A stretch of DNA of 64,000 bases, from NCBI GenBank assembly GCA_947478175.1, contig CANJUQ010000006.1:1-64000 (forward strand). Reading direction: 5' to 3'. Shown here one piece after another: positions 45,651-55,920 of this stretch. The translations under genes were made by a program, and so were the position numbers. Below the pieces are notes generated by a model. The model was not told the origin of the DNA and made no database searches. It worked only from the letters and a program-made list of their open reading frames with translations. The stretch comes from Thiotrichales bacterium. Its GTDB lineage: Bacteria > Pseudomonadota > Gammaproteobacteria > Francisellales > CACEW01. How positions within the stretch are numbered: position 1 is the first letter of the stretch; the number at the start of each line of letters is the position of its first letter.

Positions 45651-48227
45651 TTATTTAATGACCCTAGCAATTGACTTGGTCTCATAGACTTCAATCAAAT
45701 CACCAGGTTTAACATCGTTATAGTTTTTAACACCGATACCGCATTCCATATCTTTTTTGACTTCTGAAGCATCGTCTTTGAATCTTCTTAAAGACTCTAA
45801 CGCCCCTTCAAAAATCACGACATTGTCACGCAATACCCGGATTGGATTATTTCTTTTAACAACACCTTCAATGACCATACAACCGGCAATACTGCCAAAT
45901 TTAGGGGATCTGAAGACTTCACGAACTTGAGCCACCCCAACGATTTCTTCACGAAGTTCGGGGGATAACAAGCCACTCATCGCCGCTTTCACGTCATCTA
46001 ATAAATTATAAATAATGCTGTAATAACGAATATCAACGCCTTCATTGTCAGCCAATTTCTTAGCAGTCGCATCAGCTCGAACGTTAAAACCTAACAAAAC
46101 AGCCTGTGAAGCCATCGCCAAATTAATATCTGATTCGGTAAAGCCGCCAGTTCCCTGACTGACAACAGCCACTTGAATTTCATCCGTCGATAATTTAGTC
46201 AACGCATCCACTAAAGCTTCTACAGAGCCCTGAACATCTGCTTTTAAAATAATTTTTAAAGTCTTCTGCTCAACCTTATCTTTCTGATCTTTACTGGCCG
46301 CCATACGCTCAAATAAATTACTAAGTTTTGTACTATGTAATCTCGCCATTTTGACATCACGGAATTTTCCTTGACGAAATAGGGCAATCTCACGCGCTTT
46401 TTTCTCGTCTTTGACCACATGGATTTCATCTCCAGCAGACGGCGTTCCAGAAAGACCCAAGATTTCAACAGGAATCGAAGGCCCCGCAGTTAAAACAGCT
46501 TTACCTGTTTCGCTATGCATCGCTCGAACACGGCCAAACTGCGTTCCCGCCAGTAACATATCGCCTTTATGCAATGTCCCGCTTTGAACCAAGACGGTCG
46601 CCACAGGGCCACGGCCTTTATCTAATCTGGATTCAATGACAACCCCTTTAGCGGGTGCATCAGCGACGGCTTTTAGCTCTAAAACTTCTGCTTGAAGCAA
46701 AATAGTTTCTAATAAATCATCAATACCTAAGCCTGTCTTCGCTGAAACTTCGGCGAACATATTTTCACCGCCCCAAGATTCAGAAATAACGCCATGCTGA
46801 GAGAGCTCAACACGAATTCTTTCAGGATCTGCGTCAGGTTTATCAATCTTATTCACCGCGACTACCACCGGAACCCCAGCCGCTTTGGCATGCTGAATCG
46901 CTTCGATAGTCTGAGGCATCACACCATCATCTGCAGCGACTACTAAAACAACAATATCTGTCAAATTCGCACCCCGAGCTCGCATCGACGTAAACGCTGC
47001 GTGACCGGGTGTATCTAAGAACGTAATCATGCCTCGAGCCGTTTCAACATGGTAAGCCCCAATATGCTGGGTAATCCCACCGGCTTCTCCCGCTGTCACT
47101 TTAGTTCGACGAATGTAATCCAATAAAGACGTCTTACCATGATCCACATGGCCCATAATGGTCACGACGGGAGCTCTGGATAAGAGCTCTCCCATTGCTT
47201 CTTCTTGCAATACATCTTCGACGGCGTTTTCTTTTAATAACACGCCTTTATGGCCCATTTCTGCGACGACTAATAGCGCTGTTTCTTGGTCAATCACTTC
47301 GTTAATGGTCACCATCGTTCCCATCTTCATCAAGATTTTGACTACCTCAACGCCTTTGACTGCCATTTTCTGAGCCAAATCTATGACGGAGATCGATTCT
47401 GGAATCATGACTTCTCTGATTTGGGGCTGGACTGGTTTTTCAAATTTTTGCGAATGCACAAATCCTTTGGGATGCTCTTTATGACGTTTACGTGCTCTTT
47501 CTGCACGAACACCCTCGTCTTCTTCAGGCTCTTCTTCTAAAGCCAAAGGAATAAAACGTGCTTTTTTAGCTTTAAGATCAACCGCTGGTTTCTCAACGAT
47601 TTTCTTATGGCGTTTTTGTTGCTCTTCCTCTTCTTCTGGCTCAAGCACAGCTTCAGATTTTTTAGTCGGATTAGTTGAACGATGATCCGCAACCATTCCT
47701 TCTTTATCTTTATCTTTTTGCCCTGCAGTCACCAATGGCATTGGAGTAACTGGCGCCTCTGTCTTAGAAACAAGTTCCACAGCAATCTTTTCTGCCGCTT
47801 GCTTCAGTTTTTCTTGATGCTCTTTTGCTTCAACTTCGGCCTCTGCTTTCAGTTTTGTTTTTAACAAGCTTTCTTCTTCAGCCTGTTTCTGCCGAGCTGT
47901 TTCTTCTTCGGCTAGACGCTTCGTTTCGGCTTCTTTGGCGGGATCAACAGGAACGTAGGTTCTTGTTTTACGGACTTCAATACTGACCGTCTTCCCTTGG
48001 GCTGAGCCCCCCATTTTCATCTCTTGGGTTTGTTTACGCTGAAGCGTTATTTTCTTAGGCGCCGTAATTCCCGCTCGAATATGCCCGAGCAAGACTTCTT
48101 TCTCTTCATCTGAAATAACATCATTGGGTTTACTTTGGAGAAGCTGAGCCTCTTTAAGTTTTAATAATAACGTTTCTACGTCAATACCAACCGTGGTTGC
48201 TAATTGACTAACCGTAAGTTCTGTCAT
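45651..48227 (-). CDS. infB: Translation initiation factor IF-2
   Basis: GTPase that places fMet-tRNA on the 30S subunit. The 858-residue protein begins with an IF2 N-domain ([20 protein letters not shown]), followed by about 250 residues of highly charged KA/EE-rich linker, a second IF2-N segment ([20 protein letters not shown]), then G1 [15 protein letters not shown]3 DTPGHAAF, G4 NKID, and C-terminal domains. Length is typical. Directly follows nusA by 5 bp. Confidence 0.98.
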   Translation of the reverse strand: MTELTVSQLATTVGIDVETLLLKLKEAQLLQSKPNDVISDEEKEVLLGHIRAGITAPKKITLQRKQTQEMKMGGSAQGKTVSIEVRKTRTYVPVDPAKEAETKRLAEEETARQKQAEEESLLKTKLKAEAEVEAKEHQEKLKQAAEKIAVELVSKTEAPVTPMPLVTAGQKDKDKEGMVADHRSTNPTKKSEAVLEPEEEEEQQKRHKKIVEKPAVDLKAKKARFIPLALEEEPEEDEGVRAERARKRHKEHPKGFVHSQKFEKPVQPQIREVMIPESISVIDLAQKMAVKGVEVVKILMKMGTMVTINEVIDQETALLVVAEMGHKGVLLKENAVEDVLQEEAMGELLSRAPVVTIMGHVDHGKTSLLDYIRRTKVTAGEAGGITQHIGAYHVETARGMITFLDTPGHAAFTSMRARGANLTDIVVLVVAADDGVMPQTIEAIQHAKAAGVPVVVAVNKIDKPDADPERIRVELSQHGVISESWGGENMFAEVSAKTGLGIDDLLETILLQAEVLELKAVADAPAKGVVIESRLDKGRGPVATVLVQSGTLHKGDMLLAGTQFGRVRAMHSETGKAVLTAGPSIPVEILGLSGTPSAGDEIHVVKDEKKAREIALFRQGKFRDVKMARLHSTKLSNLFERMAASKDQKDKVEQKTLKIILKADVQGSVEALVDALTKLSTDEIQVAVVSQGTGGFTESDINLAMASQAVLLGFNVRADATAKKLADNEGVDIRYYSIIYNLLDDVKAAMSGLLSPELREEIVGVAQVREVFRSPKFGSIAGCMVIEGVVKRNNPIRVLRDNVVIFEGALESLRRFKDDASEVKKDMECGIGVKNYNDVKPGDLIEVYETKSIARVIK

Positions 48228-48232
48228 AGTGC

Positions 48233-49735
48233 CTACTCCTCATTGCCTTGGCGCTCTTGAGCAAACCAAGGAGCTCGAGCCGTCATAATTAATGACGAAG
48301 CTTTCTCGGGGGTGATCCCTGGGATCACCACTAAATCATCGACTGCCTGTTCTGCCAGATCTTCCATGGTGATAATCCCCCTGGAAGCTAGCTCTTTTGC
48401 TAACTCTTCAGTCATGCCTTCCACTGCCAATAAATCGGCCGCAGGCTGAATTCCCACAGTACGACCCGTTAACGCCTGGGTTAACAAAGCATTCTTAGCT
48501 CTATTCCGTAATTCTTCGATTAGATCTTCATCTAAACCTTCGATTTCCATCATTTCTTCTGTCGGAACATACGCGACTTCTTCTAACGAAGAAAATCCTT
48601 CTGAAACCAATGTTGCCGCTAGTTCTTCGTCGATTTCTAAAGCTGCCACAAAAATACCGATGACTTTCTTGGCTTCGCTTTGATGCTTAGCTTGTGCTTC
48701 ATCCGTACTCAAAATTTTCAAATGCCATCCAGTCAACGCAATCGCCAAACGGACATTCTGTCCGCCTTTTCCAATCGCTTGAGATAACTGCTCTGTTTTG
48801 ACAGCTACTTGCATGGAATGTGTATCTTCATCGATGACAATAGAAACCACTTCAGCGGGAGCCATCGCATTAATCACAAATTGAGCTGGATTATCATCCC
48901 ACAGAACAACATCAACCCTTTCACCAGACAATTCTTCAGAAACCGCTTGAACACGTGCACCACGCATCCCCACACATGCACCAACTGGATCAATCCGGCC
49001 ATCATTGGTTTTGACCGCAATTTTGGCACGAGAGCCAGGATCTCTAGCGACACTTTTGATTTGAATTACTTCTTCAGCGATCTCTGGGACCTCTAAAGTA
49101 AACAACGCCTTGAGCATGCCTGCATCGGCACGAGATAAAATAATCTGAGGACCCCGAGCATCACGGCGAATTTCTTTTAAACAGCAACGAATTCGATCAC
49201 TGTTTCGATACATTTCACGGGGAATCATGTCTTCTTTGGGTAATAAGCCTTCTGCATGGTTACCCAAATCAACGATAATTAAATCTCTAGTGACTCTTTT
49301 GATGGTCCCATTGATCAATTGCCCAACACGGCTTTCAAACGCTTGAATAATTTTCTCACGCTCTGCTTCACGAACTTTCTGAACAATCACTTGTTTCGCT
49401 GTCTGCGCCGCAATACGGCCAAACTCGATAGACTCCATGGGTTCTTCAACCATGCCACCCAAGATAGCCTTTGGGTTTTTCTTGATAGCTTCTTCGAGCG
49501 TGATTTGATATTCAGGAAATTCTATATCTTCCTCAGGTAAGACTTCATAAATCCTAAAAGTGTCATAATCACCCGTCTGACGATTGACCGCGACACGGAC
49601 TTGAATCTCTTCTGATTTTTTCTTGCAAGTCGCCATTGCGAGCGCTTGCTCTAATGCCTGAAAAATAACCTCTTCTTCGACATCTTTTTCATTTGCAACT
49701 GAGCTGACAACTAACAGAATTTCTTTATGACTCAT
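48233..49735 (-). CDS. nusA: Transcription termination/antitermination factor NusA
   Basis: Binds RNA polymerase and controls pausing, termination and antitermination. The 500-residue protein has the N-terminal domain ([20 protein letters not shown]), S1 domain ([20 protein letters not shown]), two KH domains ([40 protein letters not shown]) and two C-terminal acidic repeats ([40 protein letters not shown]), the latter interacting with the polymerase alpha subunit in E. coli. Length and layout match E. coli (495 residues). Confidence 0.98.
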   Translation of the reverse strand: MSHKEILLVVSSVANEKDVEEEVIFQALEQALAMATCKKKSEEIQVRVAVNRQTGDYDTFRIYEVLPEEDIEFPEYQITLEEAIKKNPKAILGGMVEEPMESIEFGRIAAQTAKQVIVQKVREAEREKIIQAFESRVGQLINGTIKRVTRDLIIVDLGNHAEGLLPKEDMIPREMYRNSDRIRCCLKEIRRDARGPQIILSRADAGMLKALFTLEVPEIAEEVIQIKSVARDPGSRAKIAVKTNDGRIDPVGACVGMRGARVQAVSEELSGERVDVVLWDDNPAQFVINAMAPAEVVSIVIDEDTHSMQVAVKTEQLSQAIGKGGQNVRLAIALTGWHLKILSTDEAQAKHQSEAKKVIGIFVAALEIDEELAATLVSEGFSSLEEVAYVPTEEMMEIEGLDEDLIEELRNRAKNALLTQALTGRTVGIQPAADLLAVEGMTEELAKELASRGIITMEDLAEQAVDDLVVIPGITPEKASSLIMTARAPWFAQERQGNEE

Positions 49736-49747
49736 TGGATATTCCCC

Positions 49748-50203
49748 TTATTTAAACACTGGGACAATTTGGGCTTTTTGAATATTCGAGAAAGCAACCG
49801 TCACCGGCTTGCCATCCACCACTATCACAACACTTTCTTCGTGAACTTCTGAAAGAACTCCTCGCATTTTTTTCTGGCTTTCTATGGGCGAATGTAATCT
49901 CAAAGAGACAATCTCCCCACAAAAAGTTAAATACTGACTGGGTTTAAATAAAAACCGATCTAACCCCGGCGAAGAGACCTCTAAAACATATTCTTGCGGA
50001 ATAGGATCTTCGACTTCTAAAACAGCACTGATCTGACGTGATGCTTTTTCACAGTCTTCAACATTCACACCTTCTTCTTTTTCAATAAAAACCCGCAAAA
50101 GGCTATGACGCCCTGCAGGGAGATATTCCATTCCCCAGAGCTCTAGTCCCAAGGCTTTCACCGCGGGTTCTAGCAATTCTGTCAAAGAGTCTTCTTGTGC
50201 CAA
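49748..50203 (-). CDS. rimP: Ribosome maturation factor RimP
   Basis: Needed for 30S assembly. The 151-residue product contains LTELLEPAVKALGLELWGME, LRVFIEKEEGVNVEDCEKAS, ISAVLEVEDPIPQEYVLEVS, SSPGLDRFLF and the terminal VAFSNIQKAQIVPVF. I assign the start to TTG 50203, because GGAG lies 8 nt upstream and the resulting N-terminus aligns in length with E. coli RimP. An in-frame GTG at 50212 would overlap that site. The open frame continues through a terminator and the tRNA gene, which cannot be part of the protein. First protein gene of the operon. Confidence 0.93.
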   Translation of the reverse strand: MAQEDSLTELLEPAVKALGLELWGMEYLPAGRHSLLRVFIEKEEGVNVEDCEKASRQISAVLEVEDPIPQEYVLEVSSPGLDRFLFKPSQYLTFCGEIVSLRLHSPIESQKKMRGVLSEVHEESVVIVVDGKPVTVAFSNIQKAQIVPVFK

Positions 50204-50235
50204 ACCATTCACTCCAAAAAATAGGCAAGAAAAAA

Positions 50236-50256
50236 GGCCCATTTGGGCCTTTTTTA
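50236..50256 (-). terminator. Terminator between tRNA-fMet and rimP
   Basis: GGCCC-AAAT-GGGCC followed by T-run when read on the minus strand (A-run on the other side, so potentially bidirectional). It would separate the tRNA transcript from rimP, or attenuate read-through. Confidence 0.8.
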
Positions 50257-50274
50257 TTATCGTTAAAAATAAGT

Positions 50275-50351
<77 letters not shown>

Positions 50352-50521
50352 ACTAAATCGGGGCGGATCGTACGCGAACGAACCCTGCAATGCAAGGCTT
50401 TTGGGGGTAAAACATAAAAAATCAAATTCTTTAGTTCTAACAAGCGCCTATTAAGTATCTATTAAGTAGCGACTCACCGAACACTTCTATAAAATCCGCG
50501 CCTTATTTTTAAGGAGCTTAT

Positions 50522-51094
50522 ATGCCAACTTGTTGGATTATCGCAGGCCCTAATGGCGCAGGAAAAACGACCTTTGCATTGAAATATTTACCTCAAGTCG
50601 CTCATTGTGTTCGTTTTATTAATGCTGATTCGATTGCAGCAGGTTTATCCCCTTTAGCACCAGAAAGAGAATTAGTCTCAGCTAGCCGACTGTTTCTGCA
50701 GGAAATAGAAAACAGCATTCAATCAAAAGAAGATTTTGCTTTTGAAACAACGTTATCAGGCAGAACCTATTTAAAGCTTGTATCCCGTTTACGTTCTGAA
50801 GGCTGGCATGTGGAGTTAATTTATTTAGCTTTACCCAATATAGAAATGTCCAAATTACGCGTTGCAGAACGAGTTCTGCATGGCGGACACAACATTCCAA
50901 TTCAGGATATTGAACGGCGTTTTTCTCGAAGTTTAAATAATTTATTGCAGGAATTTTGCCACATCGTGGATCACTGCCAGTGCTTTATGAATACGGACGA
51001 ATCGCCTGATTTAGTATTTGAGCAATGGGAAAAATCTAGAGAAATTGTCCATGCTACTTATTATAAAAATTTACTTAAAGAGGCCTCGCTATGA
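50522..51094 (+). CDS. Zeta-toxin-like P-loop kinase
   Basis: A 190-residue P-loop NTPase: [20 protein letters not shown] (Walker A at about 8-15), [37 protein letters not shown] and [20 protein letters not shown], then [20 protein letters not shown] with conserved Arg residues. This is the layout of zeta-toxin/UMP-N-acetylglucosamine kinase relatives widespread in Gram-negatives, which phosphorylate cell-wall precursors or unknown substrates. Its stop overlaps the next small gene's ATG by 4 nt. Toxicity is not demonstrated by sequence. Confidence 0.8.
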   Translation: MPTCWIIAGPNGAGKTTFALKYLPQVAHCVRFINADSIAAGLSPLAPERELVSASRLFLQEIENSIQSKEDFAFETTLSGRTYLKLVSRLRSEGWHVELIYLALPNIEMSKLRVAERVLHGGHNIPIQDIERRFSRSLNNLLQEFCHIVDHCQCFMNTDESPDLVFEQWEKSREIVHATYYKNLLKEASL

Positions 51095-51258
51095 ATCCCA
51101 CCCAGAAACATCCTCCATGCGCAAGTAGCCAAGAAACTTTAGCGGCCCTTCGCGAAGCAGTCACTGAGGCTTTAGAAAAGAAAAGGCTTCTCGGGCAGTA
51201 CGCTGTTGTTTGGAAAGATGGACACCCTGTCTTTATTGGCGAAGAAAAACCAATCTAA
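51091..51258 (+). CDS. Small 55-residue partner of the zeta-like kinase (putative antitoxin)
   Basis: Begins ATG 51091 inside the stop of the kinase gene and encodes [20 protein letters not shown], a charged helix ([20 protein letters not shown]) and [15 protein letters not shown]. The helix plus VVWKDGHPV tail looks like the small proteins that accompany zeta-like kinases. Translational coupling strongly suggests the two products work together; antitoxin function is inferred. A terminator follows directly. Confidence 0.75.
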   Translation: MNPTQKHPPCASSQETLAALREAVTEALEKKRLLGQYAVVWKDGHPVFIGEEKPI

Positions 51259-51260
51259 TA

Positions 51261-51286
51261 AAAAAGCCTTTCGACTAGGCCTTTTT
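51261..51286. terminator. Bidirectional terminator
   Basis: AAAAAGCCT-TTCGACT-AGGCCTTTTT: stem with one bulge, A-run on one side and T-run on the other. It serves both the kinase pair and convergent gmhA, whose stop codon lies inside. Confidence 0.75.
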
Positions 51287-51862
51287 ATCCCCAAAGATCT
51301 CTTTCTCAACCACAGCGCAAACCAAATGGCCAATCAAAATATGGACCTCTTGGATTCTGGGCGTATCTCTAGAAGGCACTTTGAAACAGTAATCACACAA
51401 CGGCGCCATCTTGCCGCCGGTCTCCCCTGTAAAACCAACAATGATCATGCCTTTTTGCTTGGCTGCGTGAATCGCTTCCAAAATATTGGTCGAATTCCCT
51501 GAAGTCGTAATCGCAAAGAAAACATCCCCCGCATTGCCATTAGCTTCGATCTGACGCGAAAAAATTCGGTCATACGAATAATCATTCCCAATCGCAGTCA
51601 AAATCGAAGTGTTGACTGTCAACGCTTCTGCGGCCAAAGCAGGTCGATCAAAATAAAAACGGCTGACAAATTCAGCTGCAATATGCTGAGCATCCGCCGC
51701 ACTACCGCCATTCCCCGCACAAAAAACTCTGTGATTTTTTTTATAAGCTTCCACACAAACCTGGGAAACCGTCGCAATTAAATTAATTAACTCTGGATCC
51801 GTACAGACTTTTTGTTTTAAAGCTAAAGCCTGAGTCATTTGCTGAGCAATATATGCTTTCAT
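51275..51862 (-). CDS. gmhA: Sedoheptulose-7-phosphate isomerase GmhA
   Basis: First step of ADP-heptose synthesis for the LPS core. The 195-residue SIS-domain protein has FCAGNGGSAADAQHIAAEFV (catalytic Glu in AAEF), LTAIGNDYSYDRIFSRQIEA, FFAITTSGNSTNILEAIHAA and the C-terminal EVHILIGHLVCAVVEKEIF with the catalytic His. DiaA is a relative, but these residues favour GmhA. It is last in the minus-strand run algC - small ORF - gmhA, consistent with an envelope role. Confidence 0.9.
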   Translation of the reverse strand: MKAYIAQQMTQALALKQKVCTDPELINLIATVSQVCVEAYKKNHRVFCAGNGGSAADAQHIAAEFVSRFYFDRPALAAEALTVNTSILTAIGNDYSYDRIFSRQIEANGNAGDVFFAITTSGNSTNILEAIHAAKQKGMIIVGFTGETGGKMAPLCDYCFKVPSRDTPRIQEVHILIGHLVCAVVEKEIFGDKKA

Positions 51863-51893
51863 ATAAAATCCTTAGTTATAAATTTTTAACTCT

Positions 51894-52088
51894 CTAATTC
51901 CATTTCACTCGTGTATCTCGAACACGATTGAATAAATTCTCATGCTTTTTGATTTCTTTCTTCTGAGATTCTGAAAGCTCAGGATTTTTTTGATCGAAAT
52001 TTTTTAAAAATTCCCCCGCTTCACTGACATAAGATTTTTTCATACCGCGTTCTATTAAATTTTGAATTTTTGCCAATAACTTAAACAT
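51894..52088 (-). CDS. Small hypothetical protein between algC and gmhA
   Basis: A 64-residue, highly charged helical protein, MFKLLAKIQNLIERGMKKSY, then VSEAGEFLKNFDQKNPELSE and SQKKEIKKHENLFNRVRD. Starting at ATG 52088, it lies 14 bp after algC and shortly before gmhA, suggesting it is a real member of the operon. AGGGA lies upstream. A longer frame up to 52214 would overlap algC and is unlikely. No domain recognised. Confidence 0.65.
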   Translation of the reverse strand: MFKLLAKIQNLIERGMKKSYVSEAGEFLKNFDQKNPELSESQKKEIKKHENLFNRVRDTRVKWN

Positions 52089-52102
52089 TTTTTCAAATCC
52101 CT

Positions 52103-53530
52103 TTAAAAATCCCATTTCACATGGGGGGCGCACTCTAGCAAAAAGGCACGAAAACGCGATTGAATTTCTTGCAGCTCTAAGACTTGATTGGCTTCGAATC
52201 TTAAAACAAAACAAGGCGAAGTATTCGACGCTCGAATCAAGGCAAACCCATGTGGGAATTCAATTCTCAGGCCATCCAAAGTAATAATCTTAGCCCCTGG
52301 AAACCGGCCAAGCTCAGCGGTTTTAACAATCTTTTGAATCAGTCCAAATTTCTCTTGATCCGACACGGCAATATTAATCTCTGGCGTATTACAGCTTTCT
52401 GGGAAACTCGCAAAGATTTCTTCTGAGCTTCTCGAATCCGCGGCCAGAATTCTTAATAATCTTGCTGCCGTATAAATCGCATCGTCAAACCCATACCAAG
52501 TATCATTAAAGAAAATATGGCCGCTCATTTCTCCAGCTAATTTTGCGCCCGTCTTAACAATTTCTTTTTTGACTAAAGAATGCCCCGTCGGACACATGAG
52601 AGGCACACCGCCTGCAGCATTAATAATCTCAGCCAAATGCCTCGTGCACTTAACATCGTACAAAATTACAGAACCTGGATATCTAGCTAATACATCTTGG
52701 GCATACAGCATGACTTGCCTATCTGGCCAAATAATTTTTCCTTGAGAAGACACAACGCCTAGCCTGTCCCCATCACCATCAAACGCCAAGCCAATATCAG
52801 CCTTGTTTTCTAAGACCGCTTTTTGAAGATCTTCAAGATTTTTAGGTTTACTGGGATCGGGATGATGATTAGGAAAACAGCCATCCACGTCTGTAAATAA
52901 CCCAATCACTTCACAACCTAATTTTTTAATTAATTCTGGTGCCAAGATCCCTGTCACACCATTCCCGCAATCAACCACGACTTTCAGCTTTCGAGTTAAT
53001 TTTATTTCTCTCAAAATCCTATTTTCATAATCCATTAAAATATCTTGAGATCTCTCATGACCCGAACCCTGAGAACAAACTTGTTTCTGTAAAATCTGAT
53101 ACAGCTTTTGAATATCTTCGCCCGCAATGGTCTTGCCATGAAGAACCATTTTTAATCCATTGTAATCCGCCGGATTATGGCTTCCCGTCAGCATCACCCC
53201 AGAACTAGACCCTAGAAATTTCGTTGCGAAATATAAAACAGGCGTCGGGACTAACCCTATATCAATGACATTCACGCCTGAATTTTTTAACCCCTCTTTT
53301 AAAGCTTGTATCAAGCTAGGCCCTGATAACCTCCCATCTCGACCAACAATTACTGTCTGCTGATCCTGCTGACCTAGTTCTTTTTTTTCAGCGGCCCATT
53401 CTTGAACCAAAGTCCCAATGGCTAGGCCAATATCATGAACAACATCAGAAGTTAACTCATTCGTGACCACCCCTCGAATGTCATAGGCTCTAAATAAATG
53501 GGCCGGGATTTGTTTTGGCTGACAACGCAT
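52103..53530 (-). CDS. algC: Phosphomannomutase/phosphoglucomutase AlgC
   Basis: Interconverts hexose 6- and 1-phosphates, supplying sugar nucleotides for LPS and polysaccharide. The 475-residue protein has FRAYDIRGVVTNELTSDVVH, the phosphoserine loop GVMLTGSHNPADYNGLKMVL, the metal loop IGLAFDGDGDRLGVVSSQGK, the sugar-binding GEMSGHIFFND and the phosphate-binding RASNTSPCFVLRFEA at the C-terminus. The dut-algC order is common in gammaproteobacteria. Confidence 0.95.
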   Translation of the reverse strand: MRCQPKQIPAHLFRAYDIRGVVTNELTSDVVHDIGLAIGTLVQEWAAEKKELGQQDQQTVIVGRDGRLSGPSLIQALKEGLKNSGVNVIDIGLVPTPVLYFATKFLGSSSGVMLTGSHNPADYNGLKMVLHGKTIAGEDIQKLYQILQKQVCSQGSGHERSQDILMDYENRILREIKLTRKLKVVVDCGNGVTGILAPELIKKLGCEVIGLFTDVDGCFPNHHPDPSKPKNLEDLQKAVLENKADIGLAFDGDGDRLGVVSSQGKIIWPDRQVMLYAQDVLARYPGSVILYDVKCTRHLAEIINAAGGVPLMCPTGHSLVKKEIVKTGAKLAGEMSGHIFFNDTWYGFDDAIYTAARLLRILAADSRSSEEIFASFPESCNTPEINIAVSDQEKFGLIQKIVKTAELGRFPGAKIITLDGLRIEFPHGFALIRASNTSPCFVLRFEANQVLELQEIQSRFRAFLLECAPHVKWDF

Positions 53531-53573
53531 TTTTTATTTCTCTCTGTTTATATTTGTTTATATTTTTAAATTT

Positions 53574-54047
53574 CTAAATTTTCCCGCTGGAGCCAAATCC
53601 ACCCTCAGCTCTTTGGGTTAAATCAAAATCTTGAACAAGATTAAATTCAACTTGTAAAACGGGGACAATAACCAATTGGGCGATTCTCATACCAGGCGTA
53701 ATAGTAAAAGGCTCCGCACTGCGATTCCAAACTGAAATTTTTAATTCACCCTGATAATCCGAATCAATCAAACCCACTAGATTCCCCAAGACAATCCCAT
53801 TTTTATGACCCAATCCAGACCTTGGTAAAATCATGGCGGCCAAGCGGGTATCTTTTAAATAAATCGCCAACCCTGTTGGAATTAATTCAGAAGACCCTGC
53901 TTGCAAAATAAAATCTTGATCTGTTGCTGCACGCAAATCTAAACCCGCCGAGCCTTCTGTTGCATAGCTGGGCAACCCATGAGTTTGATAAAAATCAGGC
54001 TTAAGAATTTTCAAATCTATTATTTTATTTTTAGAACACTCAGCCAA
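53574..54047 (-). CDS. dut: dUTP pyrophosphatase
   Basis: Hydrolyses dUTP to dUMP, both preventing uracil incorporation and feeding ThyA. The 157-residue protein carries the five trimeric dUTPase motifs: [58 protein letters not shown] and [10 protein letters not shown]. Length is standard. Located between poxB and algC on the same strand. Confidence 0.97.
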   Translation of the reverse strand: MAECSKNKIIDLKILKPDFYQTHGLPSYATEGSAGLDLRAATDQDFILQAGSSELIPTGLAIYLKDTRLAAMILPRSGLGHKNGIVLGNLVGLIDSDYQGELKISVWNRSAEPFTITPGMRIAQLVIVPVLQVEFNLVQDFDLTQRAEGGFGSSGKI

Positions 54048-54139
54048 TTTTTAAATTCTCTTATGATTAAAAAAGGCCCGGATTCTAACATCCTGTTTGG
54101 AAATACCTAGACGGCGAGGCAATCCAAAAATCGGATTGA

Positions 54140-55855
54140 TTAACGCCAAAGATTGGTTTTTGCTAGATCAATGACATCTGACCCACGTCCATCGATGATT
54201 GCTTTAATCATGTATAAATTAAAGCCTTTTACTTCCTGCATTTTAATTTTAGGCGGCATCACCAGTTCCATACGATTAGTCACTACATCGACTAAAACAG
54301 GACCAGGATGCGCAAGCGCTTCTTTCAAAGCAGATTCAAGCTGATTGGGATCTTCAACTCGAATACCGCGAACACCCATGGCTTCTGCCATATTGGCAAA
54401 ATTAGGATTAATCAAATCAGTGCCTGTATTTAAAAATCCATTGGCTTTCATTTCCATTTCAACAAAGCCCAAAACTCCGTTATTAAAAATAACGACTTTA
54501 ATATCTAATTTTTGCTGGGTCAGGGTTATAAAATCGCCCATGAGCATGGCAAAACCCCCATCGCCGCATAAAGCAATCACTTCGCGATCTGGGTGGGAGG
54601 CTTTCGCACCGATGGCCTGAGCTAAGCCATTAGCCATAGACCCATGATTAAAAGAACCAATCAGACGCCTTTTGCCATTCATTTTTAAATAACGCGCAGC
54701 CCATACCGTGGGTGTCCCGACATCGCAGGTAAAAACAGTGTCTTCTTTTGCAAGTTCGCTAATTACACGAGCTACGTGCTGAGGATGAATGGGAGGCTTA
54801 GAACCAAAAGCTAAGTCGTCTAAAGATTTTCGTGCTTTTTTATAATGCTCACAGGCTTGTTTAAGATGTGCATCGTTATTCTTTTTTGTCAGATAGGGCA
54901 GTAAAGCCTGAATGGTCTCTTTGATACCTCCGACTGCCCCATATTCAAGATTGCATCGCCGTCCTAAATTTTCCCCATGAATATCAATTTGAATGATTTT
55001 TGCATGCGATGGATAAAATTGTCTGTAAGGAAAATTAGTGCCCAAGAGTAACAAAGTATCGCAATCTTCCATGGCGTAATAACCCGATGAAAAACCAATA
55101 AACCCAGTCATGCCGACATCATAAGGATTGTCATATTCGACATACTCTTTTCCACGGAGTGCATGGACCATCGGGCTTTTTAAAGATTCACATAAAGACA
55201 ATAATTCTGAATGAGCTCCTGCACAGCCGCTTCCCGCCAATATCGTTATTTTTTCAGATTGATTTAATAAATCAGCGATTTTTTTTAATTCAGATTCACT
55301 TGGAATAATCCTAGGCTTTGCTTGAACAATATATTTTGGGATCTGGGTGATCGTCGCTTCTTTTAAAGCAATATCTCCAGAAATAATAATCACGGCAACA
55401 CCCCGTTTATTCAAAGCCGTTTGAACCGCCATCGCTAAAATTCTGGGCATTTGATCGGGTGAATGAACCGTTTCGCAAAAATAACTGCAGTCTTTAAATA
55501 ACGCTTTCGGATCGGTCTCTTGAAAATAAGCGCCTCCAATTTCACTGCTTGGGATATGTGCAGCAATCGCTAAAACAGGCACACCATTGCGATGACAATC
55601 ATAAAGCCCGTTAATTAAATGCATATTGCCAGGACCACAACTCCCCGCACAAACCGTCAAGTTTCCAGTGAGATGCGCCTCAGCACCCGCTGCAAAAGCA
55701 GCAACTTCTTCGTGTCTTGTGTGTATCCAATCAATTTTTTTCTTGGCACGAAGCGAGTCCGTAATGCCATTGAGAGAATCACCGACAATCCCATAAATTC
55801 TTTTTACCCCAATGGAACTCAGGGTATCTACTAAGACATCAGCAACAGTGATCAT
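54140..55855 (-). CDS. poxB: Pyruvate oxidase (ubiquinone-dependent pyruvate dehydrogenase) PoxB
   Basis: ThDP/FAD peripheral membrane enzyme that oxidatively decarboxylates pyruvate to acetate and CO2, passing electrons to ubiquinone. The 571-residue protein has the ThDP Glu in [20 protein letters not shown], the FAD-region [37 protein letters not shown] (ThDP/Mg), and ends in [12 protein letters not shown], closely like the lipid-binding C-terminus of E. coli PoxB. It is 65 bp downstream of the CoA-transferase gene and on the same strand, so it may share the itaconate-type transcript. Acetate formed could be recovered by Acs. Confidence 0.93.
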   Translation of the reverse strand: MITVADVLVDTLSSIGVKRIYGIVGDSLNGITDSLRAKKKIDWIHTRHEEVAAFAAGAEAHLTGNLTVCAGSCGPGNMHLINGLYDCHRNGVPVLAIAAHIPSSEIGGAYFQETDPKALFKDCSYFCETVHSPDQMPRILAMAVQTALNKRGVAVIIISGDIALKEATITQIPKYIVQAKPRIIPSESELKKIADLLNQSEKITILAGSGCAGAHSELLSLCESLKSPMVHALRGKEYVEYDNPYDVGMTGFIGFSSGYYAMEDCDTLLLLGTNFPYRQFYPSHAKIIQIDIHGENLGRRCNLEYGAVGGIKETIQALLPYLTKKNNDAHLKQACEHYKKARKSLDDLAFGSKPPIHPQHVARVISELAKEDTVFTCDVGTPTVWAARYLKMNGKRRLIGSFNHGSMANGLAQAIGAKASHPDREVIALCGDGGFAMLMGDFITLTQQKLDIKVVIFNNGVLGFVEMEMKANGFLNTGTDLINPNFANMAEAMGVRGIRVEDPNQLESALKEALAHPGPVLVDVVTNRMELVMPPKIKMQEVKGFNLYMIKAIIDGRGSDVIDLAKTNLWR

Positions 55856-55920
55856 GGTTTTAATTCCTATACTTTTTAATTTAATTTTTTAATTTTAATT
55901 TTAATTTTAATTTTTAAAAT

